IMG/VR virus record: IMGVR_UViG_3300031578_012080
Coordinates: 1-63,022 of that record
DNA from: a virus
Direction: 5' to 3' (one strand)
DNA length: 63,022 nucleotides
Shown: positions 53,901-61,837 of the stretch, piece after piece
Position numbering within the stretch: position 1 is the stretch's first letter
How the letters are laid out: each line of letters begins with the position of its first letter
The notes under the pieces: generated by a model
What the model saw: only the letters and a program-made list of their open reading frames with translations
What the model was told of the DNA's origin: nothing
The model's database searches: none
Translations under genes and position numbers: made by a program

Positions 53901-56354
53901 ATATGCATTTTTATTTACATTAAAAACTCTTAATGCTCTTGAAATAGAATCACTTGCAATTTGAATAACATAATTTGATATTCTTATTGCTTGTTCATTT
54001 TCTGTTAATGGTTCAACAATAACTTCATTTCTATTAACACCATCTATTCTTATCGGATAATAATATTGAAGTTTTGTTTCATTATAAATTCTTGATATAC
54101 TTACAACATTATTATTGTCAAACAATAATCTATTTAATGATATTACAGAAGGATGTTCATCTTCAATGTATTGATATCCTGCTGCAAATGTAGTATATAT
54201 TATCCCTTGTAAACGAATAGAATCATCAATAGTTTCAGGAGGTGTTTTATCATATTTTATTTCATAACTATTTTGATTTTCTATATTTCCTGCTAAATCA
54301 GATGAATAATAATATAAAGTATGAATACCTTCACTTGGAAAATTTATTATATCACCATCTTTGTATTCAACAACTATACCTTCATCCCAACGATAAAACA
54401 TTTTATATACACCAGAAAGATTATCTTCTGCTGATAATGTTATATCTTGGTCTGTTACATACCATCCATTATTACCATCTGGATCAGGAATTGTTAATGT
54501 TGTAACAGGAGATGTTCCATCAAGTTTATATTCTTTTGATTTTACTTCACCTACATTATCTTCATTATCAATAGCATAATATTCAAGTGTCCAATGTGCA
54601 TCATGAGGCAAAGTTACAGGAGATGTATAAACTAAAAATATAACTGTTTCAGAATAAGTATGTGGATATGCACCTTCATCTAATCCAAACACTTCATTTG
54701 TTGCATCATTTCCCGTTGGAGCTAAAAATTTAACTTGAGCTGTAGCCGTATTAGGATTCAATGATTTTATTGTTATATAATTTTCACCAGATTCATCACC
54801 TTCAGCGTCTGTTTCTACAGCAACATCTTGTCCAATTGCATTATTAATTTTGCCTATTATTTCTACAAGTGTTGTTTCAGAAGGTAAAAATCCTGAAATT
54901 TCAATTTCTTCAGGAATACCTGAATTATCAATCTCAATATTTACTTTATAATTTGTGCTTAAATCAATTGTTGTAGCAATTTCAACAGTACTTGTATATT
55001 TTGCAGTTGACGTTACTCCTGTCTCATGTAACTTATAATAAATTGCTTTTATTCCTGATGGATCAGTAGCTGAAACAGTAATATCAGGAGTAGTACGATA
55101 CCAACCATTTGTGCCATTTGGTGGAAAACTTTCAGAAACAAATGCATTTGGTGCCTCAAGATCAATACTAACTTCTACCGTTGCTTGTTTTACTGATTCT
55201 TCATTTCCTGCATTATCAACACCAAAATATTTTATTATATAATTACCTGTTTCATCAAGAATAACTGAAGTTCCCGAAGAAGAAGTTATATCAGGTGTGG
55301 ACCCATCAGTTGTAAAATAAATATTATTTATGCCTGAAATATCATCACTTGAGAAGAAATGAATAGTAACAGGTTCTTTTTGTAAACCTTCGGGGGCATC
55401 ATCAGCAGTAACAGGTGCAACATTATCTAATTTAAAAACATGTGAATTAAGGTCTTCAGTATTGCCAGCAAAATCAATAGCATAATAATCTAATGTATAT
55501 AATCCTTCACTTGGCATTTGAAAACTGTTACCTACTGCTTGAATAACATTTTCACCAATATATGTTAAAGCACCTGTATCATCAGTAACATCAAATCCTG
55601 CATCGGGTCCAACACTTGTTGATGTGTTTGTTCCTGTTGCCCATAATATATTTAATATTCCAATGCCACCAGCACCATCAGAAATTATTGTAATTTTTCT
55701 TGTTATAATATCAAATGTTACTGTATAAACTGAAGATCCAGCAGTATTTAATGCAGCTCTTATTTTTGATGCAAGTGTTGGACCATCATAAGAACCAGGA
55801 TCAATTATTCCAGTTAATTCAACTGATGGTGTTTCCTCAAAATTAATTTTATCATTTACACCACTTTGGACATCAACTTTAAGATATGATTGGAAAGTAT
55901 CACTATTCCATCTATAAAAAATATTTCTTAAACCTGACGTGCCATCTGTTGCACTTATTAATATAGTTGGATTTGTTTTATACCATCCATTTTCACCATC
56001 TGGATCAACAACTGTAAGAGAAGAAACAGGAGCAACATTATCCATCCATAATTCTTGTGTTTTTGTAAATTCCTGATTGCCATTGTTATCAATAGAAAAG
56101 AATTTTACAGTTGTTTTTCCTTGCCCAGTTATCTCAACTTCTGTTGTTATATTATCTGGTTGATTTGGACCAGAAGGTGAACTATAATTAGGTTCACTTC
56201 CATCAAGTGTATAATATGTAGCAGCTAGACCAGAAGGAATATCATGTTCTGTATCACCACTGTCTATACCTTGTAAACGCAACAAAAAGGTATTTGTTTG
56301 GTTCCATGTCTCAAACGGAATATTACTAGTCGTAACTGGAGGTGTATTATCCAA
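48000..56354 (-). CDS. giant tail protein with Ig/chitobiase-like repeats
   Basis: 2784 aa starting at TTG (56354). Between the in-frame TGA five codons upstream and this TTG there is no other start, and AAGG lies eight bases before it. Residues about 1-2060 contain nine or more repeats of an Ig/chitobiase C-terminal-like fold, each with a YYTLDGSxP-type strand and an ending such as YFSVDNAGNVE or YYAIDFAGNTE. Three clear copies of another module of about 100 aa begin GVNDKI near 163, 1105 and 1358. The last 620 residues are different (RNDQYYQSLEYIKDIF, LISILFEGSTKTSLQRG, then DFDPT strands) and resemble a baseplate-anchoring part. It likely forms a long adhesive fibre or baseplate arm; such repeats bind carbohydrates. 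Confidence 0.8.
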   Translation of the reverse strand: MDNTPPVTTSNIPFETWNQTNTFLLRLQGIDSGDTEHDIPSGLAATYYTLDGSEPNYSSPSGPNQPDNITTEVEITGQGKTTVKFFSIDNNGNQEFTKTQELWMDNVAPVSSLTVVDPDGENGWYKTNPTILISATDGTSGLRNIFYRWNSDTFQSYLKVDVQSGVNDKINFEETPSVELTGIIDPGSYDGPTLASKIRAALNTAGSSVYTVTFDIITRKITIISDGAGGIGILNILWATGTNTSTSVGPDAGFDVTDDTGALTYIGENVIQAVGNSFQMPSEGLYTLDYYAIDFAGNTEDLNSHVFKLDNVAPVTADDAPEGLQKEPVTIHFFSSDDISGINNIYFTTDGSTPDITSSSGTSVILDETGNYIIKYFGVDNAGNEESVKQATVEVSIDLEAPNAFVSESFPPNGTNGWYRTTPDITVSATDPSGIKAIYYKLHETGVTSTAKYTSTVEIATTIDLSTNYKVNIEIDNSGIPEEIEISGFLPSETTLVEIIGKINNAIGQDVAVETDAEGDESGENYITIKSLNPNTATAQVKFLAPTGNDATNEVFGLDEGAYPHTYSETVIFLVYTSPVTLPHDAHWTLEYYAIDNEDNVGEVKSKEYKLDGTSPVTTLTIPDPDGNNGWYVTDQDITLSAEDNLSGVYKMFYRWDEGIVVEYKDGDIINFPSEGIHTLYYYSSDLAGNIENQNSYEIKYDKTPPETIDDSIRLQGIIYTTFAAGYQYIEDEHPSVISLNRLLFDNNNVVSISRIYNETKLQYYYPIRIDGVNRNEVIVEPLTENEQAIRISNYVIQIASDSISRALRVFNVNKNAYYEVDFNHPDTVIGIFPNKSNLKLSGEYPIDVGDVVEIDYIFGGVPLSVSDYIYVDYAFDVSGEPQALNTLDRTILEAVNAPLIHDHPVTINFRATDNASLKYRTYYTTDGSTPTQESAFGDSVTLIEDGTYTLKYFSVDNAGNVEDVKEAVFPIIIDRRIPQLDITYIPDPSETGTNGWYNKDFGLHVEITTDDTTIKLSEEAVPGPLTYEIISGENDRLSIQESADIFNVIIPAGTYSGTDLKDEVATKLNAENVKDLFEYTADIEKYQYGDGEKFTINSKFKVSVGVNDKIDFEETAAVELTATLNSGQYTSTELETEIKTRLDLAGASTYTVAYDTGTNKFTITSDGTGGGNIFNLLWLTGTNTALTAGEIIGYDITSDNTGSLAYLADYSPITFLWTGGESIGETLGYDISSNIAWFDSYESDYLRIRLYNKFLKEVIAAHSSISQEQYTIKGVQKGLGLYDEVLMAGNIHDAIDFVGEVLDPTDPVIQNIPIIDGTLEVWDTEPDPDVMLDLGIDYSYNDENGAITIINQKYRINTGVNDKINFEETVAVELTATIAAGVYTSTTLANEIESKLEAVGASNYTISFNSGTGKFTLSSNRVGGGGTFTLLWATGTDTATSIGQTIGFAVSDDPNSESHVGDIKAPHSLIANYKIKDKILSDYEYFVGIESLKLGYDSVSLNKTITVVNDLTKFDSISPTEVKFIFDIPAPLSTIFPGYGDGEHTIFARAYDNNSIPTTGENQKASAYSNLPFKLDRIAPITTDDVVDLSWRQGPVTINISVVDVTSGLYRTYFTINGTTPTVLSPIVVNSKIILYDSGEFIIKYFSVDIAGNIEAVKEAAFHVFVDGDAPTTQLFTNPVTPTGEDDWFVSPTVQITLVPVDIHSGVDKTYYRLADDLLFVEYTAPFLMPEGAYDIEYYAVDNVGNEEIVKTTTVKFDKTPPVTTTDVPPSGFTSSTRINFIVDDEASGWDTTFFTIDGSTPTIASPSGHYVDINSSGTFTLKYFSRDNAGNIETVNTEIVKIDLIPPVIYDIEPPDGVITESTTEFKFKVSDDFSGVDVSSIKVEVNGIEYSQTKNSSYFSWVPLNPTDYEITISPIQGVLNFEDVEVLRIYNVSDIAGNIADEVIFNFIQADTEAPRVRELYPTPNSTDVSTKTNVIAYIDDNQSGVNIRTVQIKINNVIYKPITRDTIRFRYTGSSTNVRLTIDNVNFVVKINSIISLQLNLSNNAYNTIKKLADYLNGLDDYEAEIINSKYNQELSKYLLNENNLDITVSQILDLFLFEDNLNFSFFERNRGYIVFATPTGQFEHNASIIVIINAIDHVGNVMVPFEYRFTTHITASRAIQKRNDQYYQSLEYIKDIFKNMGSSYSRSPSTIFYGHLKSHAMEQARLEYDEEKSQNDLDYDILDPKLIWQNLGYLITIPPSNVISQEDYRQLLLALISILFEGSTKTSLQRGLELFVENDVQLREPVFSKDADISEQFIVKIDVLVEGAGPLDSNLSLMSEQINAFMTVVKPSHIFYIIRFIWTEHFYFQNACELQWEKDPQGDYILDQWGRKIPILDIYGWQVAIKTTSTAICDRYKVGFENLYPEDMRTDCSEYAAEIQEITENVSNQFLGEPTKDDFFTYFKPWIKEDEFEIAELTDFVVTINGTPVSVDEFDPTRGYVKLTAPPNYGDQIEITYYYNEFYVYRHITFYLNDFTVDGSDFDPTEKSIFNTFNVNDYLGGFEFEGPLHAHVCTQLRQVTFEWVKSDDYVIPPCNSSHRFILNDYRVDGSDFDPEVGSYFNDYYTRSYNVHCPRHEITLNYDLDDLYDQLVDDWTDLLLGGSFFQETKDLPTDSPTVIFMFGDYLKKIFILNKLYSPLVGSLPIEEERVLLGSLLGVDMWYPAVGFSDTYASVEESNPDVGVALSENIEEVEETIGQIVAHYKGFYLVPDVPVDKDAGILNGPYGVGPDVDVTIVLVP

Positions 56355-56372
56355 AGAACGAACCTTTCAAAT

Positions 56373-59300
56373 TTATGCTACATTAATTACTAAAGTATTT
56401 ACTGCTAAAAATTCTAAATCACTAATTGCAATATCACTTGATCCCGATTCACCATTAATTATATATGAAACAGTATAATTATGATTACTTGGTAAATCTC
56501 CATCAATTGTTGAAACTACTATTTCACCTTCAGAAGAAATAAATCCTTGACCTGGTGCAGTATCAACATCATTTTGGTTTGTTACAAGTGTCAATAATCT
56601 ATCACTTTCAAAAATTGCATAAAATCCATCACCTGCATTACTTCCTAATGTTTTATGCAATAATGTGTTTTCACCTGTTGAATAGGAATTTACAACACTA
56701 GATTGAAATAATATAAAATCAGTATTTATTATTTCTCTATTAACTTTTGTCCCATCAGTTTTTATCATAGTTGTCAAAGGAACTAATACCGATTTCACTT
56801 TATCAACATCTTCAATAATATGAATAACATCACTTTGTGCTAAATGACTTCCCATATCTAATGCATCCAGATAATTAACTATTTTTGTAATTATATCTGA
56901 TTTTACCGTTTCAATATCAGCTTCTGTAATAACTGAAGATCTTAAAACAACTGAAAATTCAAAATCAAGTTCAGTTTGCAATACACTTTTTACTAAAATA
57001 TCAGCTGTTATATTTCTTACTTCTTCAATATCTTCTTGAACTATATTTACCAATCTACTCATTGTATATGTAATTGTTAATAATTCTCCATAAACATATA
57101 TTACAGTAACTGGAATACCATTTGGAATTGTTGAAGATGCTGATCTGGCAATCTGAACTTTTTCAGTTGGTTCAGCTTCTTGAATAAGATAATCAATATT
57201 TTCTTGATATATTATTGAACCACTTTTTATAATAATAGATGCTGTATCTATTCCAAGTTTTTCTAATTCTTTATACTCATTGTTTACAAGTGTTATTTCT
57301 TCAGTGTAAGAAAATACATCACCTAATGGAATACCATTTGCAAATATAATTTTAACTTTTCTTTGTGATCTAGAAGAATTTCCTTCTATTAAAATATCAT
57401 CAATGCTCTCAAATTCATAATTTACATTTTCTTCTAATGCACCACTTTCCGATCCAACTACAGAAATTATTGATGTTGCTGGTTGATAAGTTAATAAAAT
57501 AGGTTCACTATCTCTATATCTATATGTTGCTTTTATTAAATCAGTTATAAGCATTCCGATTGATGCATTTGTATAATTTGTTGGTTCAAGTTCAAGTGAT
57601 ACCCCATCAAGTCCAACAAGAAGACTTTCAACGAGATCAGTATTTGCTAATTGTGCTGTTGTTTCTCCACCTGTAGCATTTGAATATAAAACTTCATTTG
57701 TAATCGATGTAGTATATTTATAATTACAAGATAAATGATCACCAATAATCAATCCTGTATTTAATATTATAGAACCATTTAATAATGTTACTGTATATTC
57801 CGATTCATTCATTAATGTACCATTTTTAAAAACAAATAATGATCTTTTTGCAATCGGAAAATTAAGAGTTTGAAAAAATACTTCACCACCTATTGCTGTC
57901 TCAATTAAAACTTCATTTGTTATCTGTGTCTTATAATAATAATCAGCTTCAACTACATCCCCTGTTTCTAATGCTAATGTGAATGTCACTAATCCTGTTT
58001 CAAGATCACAATTAACATCAATTCCTTTTAGCATTTCTGATGAATTTTTTCTTACTCTCCAGTTTCCAAGTAAATCATATTCGCCACTTTGTGTTAAATT
58101 ATTCACATTGTTTACTCTGAATATTGGATATGTTAAAGATGGTAATCCACTTGTAGAACTAATTATCATATTTGTTGCATCATCAATATTAAATTGTTCA
58201 TCTTCTGACTGATTAAATAGAAATCCAATACTTTCTGTAACTTGAATATCATCACCACCTCTTATATAAATATCAACTTTTCCGTAAACGTGTTTTTTTC
58301 TTACTTCATCGTAATCTCTTTGCATCATTGGATGTCCTGCTCCAACAACCATCATGTCTCTCACTTCAGGAACTGACATTACAATTCTTCTATATCCTGC
58401 ATCTGTTCCAACATCTAGTCCAACAAAAGCTAAATTTGCTCTATCAGCCAAATCAGCATTTGATTCTGAATCTTCACCGCCAATAGCAGGTTGTAAATTT
58501 GTAACTCTTAATCCTGCTACAGTTGAACTAACTATTGTATTTGCATTTACATTTCCTGCTGCTCCAGGAACTAGAGCAACAGCAGCCAATGTTATTTCAT
58601 ATTGTTCCGTAATTTCATTCCAATAATCATCAAGTCTATCTACATACATTGTTGCTTCTGATAATGTTGAAAAAGCAATAGCTTCTTCAGTTTCTGTTGG
58701 AATTGTACTTGCTTCAGTTTCAAAAGCTATTGTAATATTTGTTGTTGGGGCAATATTTGTAAAATAAAGAAGATCAACATTTGAACTAGTAGCTTCACCT
58801 CTAGATACTCCAAAATTTGATGCTAATCTATCAAATGATAAATCAATCATTGATTGAACATCATCATCATTTTCAAAAAAGTATGCATCTTTAAGTAATA
58901 ATTTTTTAGTAGATGTCGCAACTGGATCAGAAATTCTATCATTATCCTCATCATCAAGCTTTCTAAGAGCCATAAATGATTGAGATCGCATTGCAAAATC
59001 TAATCTTATATATGCTAAATAAAATTCTCTACTTTGTGGATCAATATGAATTTGTCTTTCAACAGAACCAGGTTTCACATCTAAATTTGGTTCTCTTCCC
59101 AAGAGTATTGTTATTAAATCAAGTGCAACTTCTTTTTGTGTTCTAATTGGAAAATCAATTTCTTCTGTTGTAATCGTAAAAGGTATTACACCTATTTCAA
59201 TTGAATGTGAACTTTCTTCTGCAATATCATTAACCGCAGTAATAACATAATATTGTTTTGCATCTTCAGTTAGTCCTGTATGTTCATAAGAATATATCGT

Positions 59301-59576
59301 CTGTTCTTCAATTGTTTCAACTATTGTTGTTGTCTTTTCAGCTCCAACCTGCCTTACCTCTTCATTAGATGATACAATAACTTGGTCAATTCTTGTTATT
59401 TCATCAATTAAAGAATTATTCAGTTTAACATATCCGCTAACACCACCACCAGATGTGGTAGCATTGTAGATATTGTATCCACTTATATTCGTTTCAGGAT
59501 TTTTTACCCAAAATATAGTAATTCTATTTGAATATACTTGATATGTTAATCCTGTTGGAGGTGTTGGTATAGACAT
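56373..59576 (-). CDS. baseplate J-like protein with N-terminal FN3 domain
   Basis: 1067 aa. Residues 1-130 form a fibronectin III-like domain (PPTGLTYQVYSNRITIFWV, SGYNIYNA, YYVITAVND). The baseplate J/gp47-type part follows: DLITILLGREPNLDVKPGSV near 153-172, IHIDPQSREFYLAYIRLDFA, later GTDAGYRRIVMSVPEVRDMM and GKVDIYIRGGDD. The second half has repeated YYYK / NYKYTTSITNEVL-type beta modules. Gene J proteins build the wedge of contractile baseplates. The FN3 and repeat inserts make it about twice the usual length. Confidence 0.85.
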   Translation of the reverse strand: MSIPTPPTGLTYQVYSNRITIFWVKNPETNISGYNIYNATTSGGGVSGYVKLNNSLIDEITRIDQVIVSSNEEVRQVGAEKTTTIVETIEEQTIYSYEHTGLTEDAKQYYVITAVNDIAEESSHSIEIGVIPFTITTEEIDFPIRTQKEVALDLITILLGREPNLDVKPGSVERQIHIDPQSREFYLAYIRLDFAMRSQSFMALRKLDDEDNDRISDPVATSTKKLLLKDAYFFENDDDVQSMIDLSFDRLASNFGVSRGEATSSNVDLLYFTNIAPTTNITIAFETEASTIPTETEEAIAFSTLSEATMYVDRLDDYWNEITEQYEITLAAVALVPGAAGNVNANTIVSSTVAGLRVTNLQPAIGGEDSESNADLADRANLAFVGLDVGTDAGYRRIVMSVPEVRDMMVVGAGHPMMQRDYDEVRKKHVYGKVDIYIRGGDDIQVTESIGFLFNQSEDEQFNIDDATNMIISSTSGLPSLTYPIFRVNNVNNLTQSGEYDLLGNWRVRKNSSEMLKGIDVNCDLETGLVTFTLALETGDVVEADYYYKTQITNEVLIETAIGGEVFFQTLNFPIAKRSLFVFKNGTLMNESEYTVTLLNGSIILNTGLIIGDHLSCNYKYTTSITNEVLYSNATGGETTAQLANTDLVESLLVGLDGVSLELEPTNYTNASIGMLITDLIKATYRYRDSEPILLTYQPATSIISVVGSESGALEENVNYEFESIDDILIEGNSSRSQRKVKIIFANGIPLGDVFSYTEEITLVNNEYKELEKLGIDTASIIIKSGSIIYQENIDYLIQEAEPTEKVQIARSASSTIPNGIPVTVIYVYGELLTITYTMSRLVNIVQEDIEEVRNITADILVKSVLQTELDFEFSVVLRSSVITEADIETVKSDIITKIVNYLDALDMGSHLAQSDVIHIIEDVDKVKSVLVPLTTMIKTDGTKVNREIINTDFILFQSSVVNSYSTGENTLLHKTLGSNAGDGFYAIFESDRLLTLVTNQNDVDTAPGQGFISSEGEIVVSTIDGDLPSNHNYTVSYIINGESGSSDIAISDLEFLAVNTLVINVA

Positions 59577-59588
59577 TAAAATATCCTT

Positions 59589-61079
59589 TTATTGAAGTCT
59601 TATTTCGTCTTTAAGCTCATCCATTTGTCCAGCTTTATTTACAACATTTACTTGAATATTATATAATAATGGTTCAGTTTCATTTTGAGTAACAATTACA
59701 CTTTCAATATATTCCAAAAATTCTTGATCTGTTACTTCTTGATATTCAGCTTGCTTTATTTGAACAGTTTTAAATGTTTCAAGCGTATTTACAATTTCAC
59801 CAGTTATTTTAGTTTCTACAAATTCTGCTATCTGTTTTGTTCCTATCATTGTTTCAAGATTTGTACCATACCAAGATGCAATAGTATCACTTCCTAAAAC
59901 TGTTTTTATCATCTTTTTCAAATCTTGTAATAATTTATCAATACCTCTTACTGTTTTATATTTACCCAATGGATTAAGAGTATAATCTATTAAATCTGAA
60001 TTAACTTTGCATTTATCACATTGGTTAGGATCAACAACATAATCAACTGATATTTTATCTTGTGTAACATCTGCTTCATAATAATAGGATGCTTCTACAA
60101 GATCATCATCATGAGGTGTTAAAACTATTTTTACCCATCCTGTTTCTGGATCAACACCTGTAACTTTTACAGGTTCATTATTTATCCAAACAATAATAGC
60201 ATTATTTAATGTATCAGCTGGAGTTTCTACAAAACTTTGATTCAAAGGCAACAATGGAGAATGAACAGTAAAAAATTCATTTTCTGTTCCAGTAAAATAA
60301 CTTGATACATCTTCTCTTTCAATAAATGTTCTTTGAGTATTTAATTTTTCAAAAAAGATAATATTCAATGCATTTTCAATTAATGATGTTTCATTTTTTT
60401 CTGTATACCACCCATTATTATTTCTTGTAAAATATTGAATTGTTACTTCTTGATCTGCAGCAGGTGTTTCTTTAATAACAATTTTACTATTCACAGCATC
60501 TAGTTCATCAATTTTTGCTTTAAAATAATATGATATTGTAACTGTATCTGAAACTAATGGTGGTTCTGATAATTGAACTCTTCCAGATATTGGTTCAATA
60601 TTTACAATATCAGCATCTTCTACAATATCACCATTTATTTTTACTTCAATATCATCTACTTCAATTTCAGTATTAAAATCATATGTTTTTGATCTTATTA
60701 ATGGAATTCCTTGAGTTATAAAATAATCTTCAGTTCCAGTTAATTGTTCAGAAACATCTTCGTCTACAACCTTCATTTTTACAGTAACATCATCACGATG
60801 TGTTGCGTATTGAGCTAGCTTTAAACCATTATATATTGGTCCAGATGTAACATAAATTATTCTATTTGTTCCATCAAATTGATCACTTACATTTTCCATA
60901 ATTAAGGTTTCTGTTAAACTCCCCCTTAATCTTCGAAAATCATTTATACGCACAACAGTACTATCTGATGTTTTCATTGATTTTTTCAAAACAACAGTCT
61001 GATGATCTTCTCTTACAATTTGATCTTCTTCAATTATTTTATTGTCACATTCTCTTACAAGACTTTTGTCATATGACAT
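59589..61079 (-). CDS. baseplate/tail structural protein with repeated beta modules
   Basis: 496 aa, starting MSYDKSLVRECDNKIIEED. At least three repeats of a beta module (GRVQLSEPPLVSDTVTISYY; GWVKIVLTPHDDDLVEASYY; the start of the protein is similar) are shared with the baseplate J-like and giant proteins. A CDKC lies near 330. The C-terminal 130 residues (LLQDLKKMIKTVLGSDTIAS, then WYGTNLETMIGTKQIAEF) resemble small baseplate wedge proteins of the gp25 kind. It is coupled to the 169-aa gene (overlapping ends). Confidence 0.65.
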   Translation of the reverse strand: MSYDKSLVRECDNKIIEEDQIVREDHQTVVLKKSMKTSDSTVVRINDFRRLRGSLTETLIMENVSDQFDGTNRIIYVTSGPIYNGLKLAQYATHRDDVTVKMKVVDEDVSEQLTGTEDYFITQGIPLIRSKTYDFNTEIEVDDIEVKINGDIVEDADIVNIEPISGRVQLSEPPLVSDTVTISYYFKAKIDELDAVNSKIVIKETPAADQEVTIQYFTRNNNGWYTEKNETSLIENALNIIFFEKLNTQRTFIEREDVSSYFTGTENEFFTVHSPLLPLNQSFVETPADTLNNAIIVWINNEPVKVTGVDPETGWVKIVLTPHDDDLVEASYYYEADVTQDKISVDYVVDPNQCDKCKVNSDLIDYTLNPLGKYKTVRGIDKLLQDLKKMIKTVLGSDTIASWYGTNLETMIGTKQIAEFVETKITGEIVNTLETFKTVQIKQAEYQEVTDQEFLEYIESVIVTQNETEPLLYNIQVNVVNKAGQMDELKDEIRLQ

Positions 61080-61588
61080 TATACTCTATCCTTATCAAAT
61101 AATTTCTCTGCATTTATTTTATCTTGTTGTGTTCTATACAATGATTTGATATTTGAATTTGTGAATAACGAATTTAAAGTATTTAATAATTCAAAGGTTT
61201 CTGTTTGTGCTATTACTCTTAAATCCCTTTCTTTATATTTTTGTTCTATTGTATCTGTTATCTTTTTTATTTTATACTCAATTCTTTCTCGTTTATATTT
61301 AATATTATCAATAAATGGTTCTTTAATTCGTGCCATAAGGATAGCAGGATTTATATCATCATACATATGTTTTTCTCTTGCTATTTCATTTTCTTTCATT
61401 TCAGTTAGGGCATTTCCACCCATTGCACTATCTGCTGTTTGTAATTCTGCTCTTGTAGTTTCCAAATTAGCAATTTCAGTAATTAAAGTATTTATATGTT
61501 CATTTGTGTTTTCTATCTCAATGCTCAAAAATGATCGCAAACCTTGCAATTCATCACTTGTCATTGTTCCTAGAAAGTTGAACGCCAT
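61079..61588 (-). CDS. 169-aa coiled-coil structural-cluster protein
   Basis: 169 aa, starting MAFNFLGTMTSDELQGLRSF and continuing as long charged helices (IENTNEHINTLITEIANLE, YKRERIEYKIKKITDTIEQK), a likely coiled coil. No family is recognised. The gene is the first after a structured 190-base leader and its end overlaps the 496-aa baseplate gene, which suggests a virion assembly or scaffold role. Confidence 0.6.
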   Translation of the reverse strand: MAFNFLGTMTSDELQGLRSFLSIEIENTNEHINTLITEIANLETTRAELQTADSAMGGNALTEMKENEIAREKHMYDDINPAILMARIKEPFIDNIKYKRERIEYKIKKITDTIEQKYKERDLRVIAQTETFELLNTLNSLFTNSNIKSLYRTQQDKINAEKLFDKDRV

Positions 61589-61619
61589 ATATTTTCCCTA
61601 TTGTTGGTTTTTACATACA

Positions 61620-61673
61620 GCACTATAAGTAGTGCAAAAATGCTCTCCTCCGACTATAAGAGTCTATGAGCAT
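61620..61673 (-). promoter_or_regulatory. two-hairpin RNA leader before the 169-aa gene
   Basis: GCACTA/TAGTGC (61620-61635) form a six-base stem with a four-base loop. Just beside it ATGCTC/GAGCAT (61640-61673) enclose an inner GACT/AGTC hairpin. The block is much more structured than other gaps. It lies in the 190-base gene-free stretch 61589-61780, about 30-85 bases upstream of the next start. It could be a structured leader, a processing site or a partial terminator; no T-run follows. Confidence 0.45.
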
Positions 61674-61714
61674 CTCTGAGGAATCTAGTCTTTTGAGGTT
61701 ATTTAATGGCTGCT

Positions 61715-61720
61715 ATTATA
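61715..61720 (-). promoter_or_regulatory. possible -10 promoter element
   Basis: TATAAT on the minus strand followed by AGCAG, about 125 bases upstream of the 169-aa gene. I find no good -35 hexamer 16-18 bases upstream. In AT-rich DNA such hexamers arise by chance; its location in the only sizeable gap of this region, before a structured leader, is the reason to list it. Confidence 0.25.
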
Positions 61721-61756
61721 AAAACTTAAGAAAAACAAACTAAATTATTAATCTTA

Positions 61757-61837
61757 TTTTCCTAAGAATTTCATTAGTGCTTATTTTCCTAAGAGTTTCA
61801 TTAGTGCTTCTTTTCCTAAGAGTTTCATTAGTGCTTC
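61757..61837 (-). repeat. three tandem copies of a 27-base unit across a stop codon
   Basis: The unit (plus strand begins TTTTCCTAAGAGTTTCATTA) occurs three times without gaps at 61757-61783, 61784-61810 and 61811-61837. The two upstream copies on the minus strand encode EALMKLLGK twice. In the third copy the Glu codon GAA is TAA, the stop of the gene, and the rest would read ALMKFLGK before a second TAA. The copies differ at few bases. Confidence 0.9.

Noticed and set aside
61146-61628. 160-codon plus-strand frame opposite the 169-aa gene, looks hydrophobic like a membrane protein
   Set aside because: It is the reverse of a charged coiled-coil gene that has its own start and coupled end. 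The hydrophobicity is a by-product of the complement.
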